From Alnus glutinosa (taxonomy: Eukaryota; Streptophyta; Magnoliopsida; Fagales; Betulaceae): a DNA stretch of 64,000 bases. The stretch covers positions 26,801,487-26,865,486 of the forward strand of contig NC_084893.1 in NCBI RefSeq assembly GCF_958979055.1. The letters are read 5' to 3'. A program made the translations under genes and the position numbers. Positions 62,574 through 64,000 of this stretch are shown one piece after another. Within the stretch, counting starts at the first letter, position 1. Every line of letters begins with the position of its first letter. The notes below the pieces were generated by a model. The model was not told the DNA's origin, did no database searches, and worked only from the letters and a program-made list of their open reading frames with translations.

Positions 62574-63489
62574 TATAAAATAATATTTAAAGGAAATAGA
62601 TAATTGAATAGAAAATTCGTTAGAGTTTTTATTAATAAAGTAGTAAGTAAAATAGAAAATAATGCTTTTTGGTTAGCTAAAATAGTTAACGTTGTTGGAG
62701 ATGCTCTTAGTAAACGAGTCCTGAATTTGCATTATACACCAGATTTCTTGAAAATTTTTTTTTGAATTACGTGTGAGAGAAGACAATTGTAGGGCCCACA
62801 TGCTCTGAGCAACCCGGAGTATGGGATTTGAGATTTGAGATTTGATTCATACACAATACCATCACAACAACCCTTCACATGAGGGTGGGCCAGTGAAAAG
62901 TCGTTGTGTTGGTGTTATAAATTTAACATTTTTCATGAAATTTATCTATCCATAAAAAGTGGGCCATGCACTCATCCTCTCTCATTCCTATTCAAATTGC
63001 TGTAACTCAAACAAAGAATTTCAACAGATCTCGAGAATTTCTTAATTTCAGTGAAATGGATAAAATCCATTTTACAAGCGAGCAAGATTATTTAACGGTG
63101 TCCATTGTGTCACACTATTTAAAATTTTTTAAAAAAGGTAGAAATATATTTATTTAAATCAATAAAATATAATTTAAACCATAAGTGAATGCTAACTAAA
63201 ATGGATCGGATCCATTTACACAACACATGTAAAAGCGACAAAACCGCGGTACAGAAAGAATCTGTTTAACCGATATCTCTCGACGCAACAGAGCTAGAGT
63301 TCGTCGCTATAGGAAGTATTCATAACTGTTGTAGGCTTGTAGGCTGTAGCGACATTACTCGCCGCGATAACTTTAGGAGAAGCTACGTTTAACCATCAGA
63401 GCGATCAATTTGTCAGCCAAAATCAATTTGTGTGCGCGTACTGAAACTGTTCCTCTTTAGCTTCAAATTCCCAAGAAGGAGAAGAAAGA
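62521..63489. other. Upstream region of the VPS22 gene
   Basis: Contains an (ATA)n tract at about 62541-62571 and a segment ending GTTGGAGATGCTCTTA near 62690-62711, a motif common at the ends of plant MITEs. The last 200 bp (ACCGATATCTCTCGACGC onward) look like promoter and leader. No other gene is seen. Confidence 0.4.
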
Positions 63490-64000
63490 ATGAGAAGAAG
63501 ACCTGGAATTGGAGGATTACAAAATGCCGCTGCAGCTAGGGTTTGTTCCTTATTTTTATTTTTTATTTTTTTTAAAAAAATTCTTTTGTATTACTATAAT
63601 CACCGTTTTGATTTGGGTTGGATTTTTTTTTTTTTTTTTTTTTTTTATTATTATTATTTGTACATGAATGAAATTAGAATGCAAATGAATCTGTAGGATC
63701 AGTATCGGATGCTGGGTGAAAATGTAGCCAAGATTAGAACCGATTTGATGAAGGAACAGCTCACCACGTTTCGCTCCCAGCTCGAAGAATTCGCTCGCAA
63801 ACACAAGGTCCCAAATTCTTAATATTCCACCGAAATTAGCTTCTGATTCGGCGAATTTATCGAAAATCAAAATATTTGTGTAGGTTTTTAAGTTTCTGCA
63901 ATTTGAAATTCGTTGATTTGAGTGGCTTGGAAGGTTGTGAGCGATCGGTTGCGTTGTTTGAGGGATTGGAATCAACGTTGTAATTTGTAATATAAGCTCG
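63490..64000 (+). CDS. VPS22: ESCRT-II subunit VPS22 (SNF8/EAP30), first two exons
   Basis: Exon 1 63490-63540 (MRRRPGIGGLQNAAAAR) and exon 2 63697-63807 (DQYRMLGENVAKIRTDLMK..., ending RSQLEEFARKHK), in phase 0. The third exon lies beyond the window, so 63808-64000 is intron 2. The 54 residues match the conserved start of plant VPS22/SNF8 proteins almost residue for residue. With VPS25 and VPS36 it forms ESCRT-II, which acts on endosomes in sorting ubiquitinated membrane proteins into multivesicular bodies. The N-terminal helix of the EAP30 domain is what is visible. The start ATG 63490 is in AAGAATGAG context. Confidence 0.92.

Overview
The window is nuclear DNA of a flowering plant. Genes have many introns, intergenic DNA is AT-rich and full of transposons, and one block is a nuclear copy of plastid DNA. 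Protein similarity and the repeat types (L1 LINEs ending in GATAAGTA-type tails, MULE-type MITEs with long inverted ends, TRIMs) suggest a woody core eudicot, perhaps a rosid. The species is inference only. All identifications are from reading motifs and families from memory; no database was searched.

Host genes, left to right: (1) the 3' part of a TORTIFOLIA1/SPIRAL2-like microtubule protein gene (+, 1-2685). (2) Convergent with it, a complete 12-exon organellar DNA polymerase I gene (-, 3543-22223), which has an 8.8-kb intron swollen by transposons. (3) A five-exon RLCK-VII kinase gene of PBL23 type (-, 31216-34215). (4) Unidentified coding-like exons (-, 38595-40260) next to a one-exon plant-mobile-domain protein (-, 41158-43392). 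(5) A probable non-coding host transcript with two copies of one C/D-box snoRNA and a telo-box/TATA start (-, about 46.4-48.07 kb). (6) A two-exon secreted Ole e 1-like protein (+, 50843-53107). (7) A seven-exon folate-biopterin transporter family gene (+, 56505-60748). (8) The first two exons of the ESCRT-II subunit VPS22/SNF8 (+, from 63490).

Transposon layers are unusually easy to date relative to one another. In the polymerase intron lie a MITE, an L1 with an inverted 5' end that was later split by a TRIM (itself hit by a 21-bp LINE tail), and a second, internally collapsed L1 with a 14-bp target duplication. Between 22.5 and 29.1 kb lie a MULE MITE holding a 768-bp solo LTR, another MULE MITE, a 2.8-kb solo LTR with a perfect 5-bp duplication, and a plastid rps7 copy. 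A tandem TRIM array (four LTRs, three internal segments) lies at 34.9-35.86 kb, an L1 fragment at 36.5-37.26 kb, a hAT element at 53.3-53.8 kb, an unclassified element with internal repeats at 55.4-56.1 kb, and a MULE MITE at 62.0-62.5 kb.

No operon-like, CRISPR or bacterial features are present. The genes are ordinary independent plant genes with no evident shared pathway. The least expected host feature is the snoRNA pair; the other strong observations concern nested mobile DNA.
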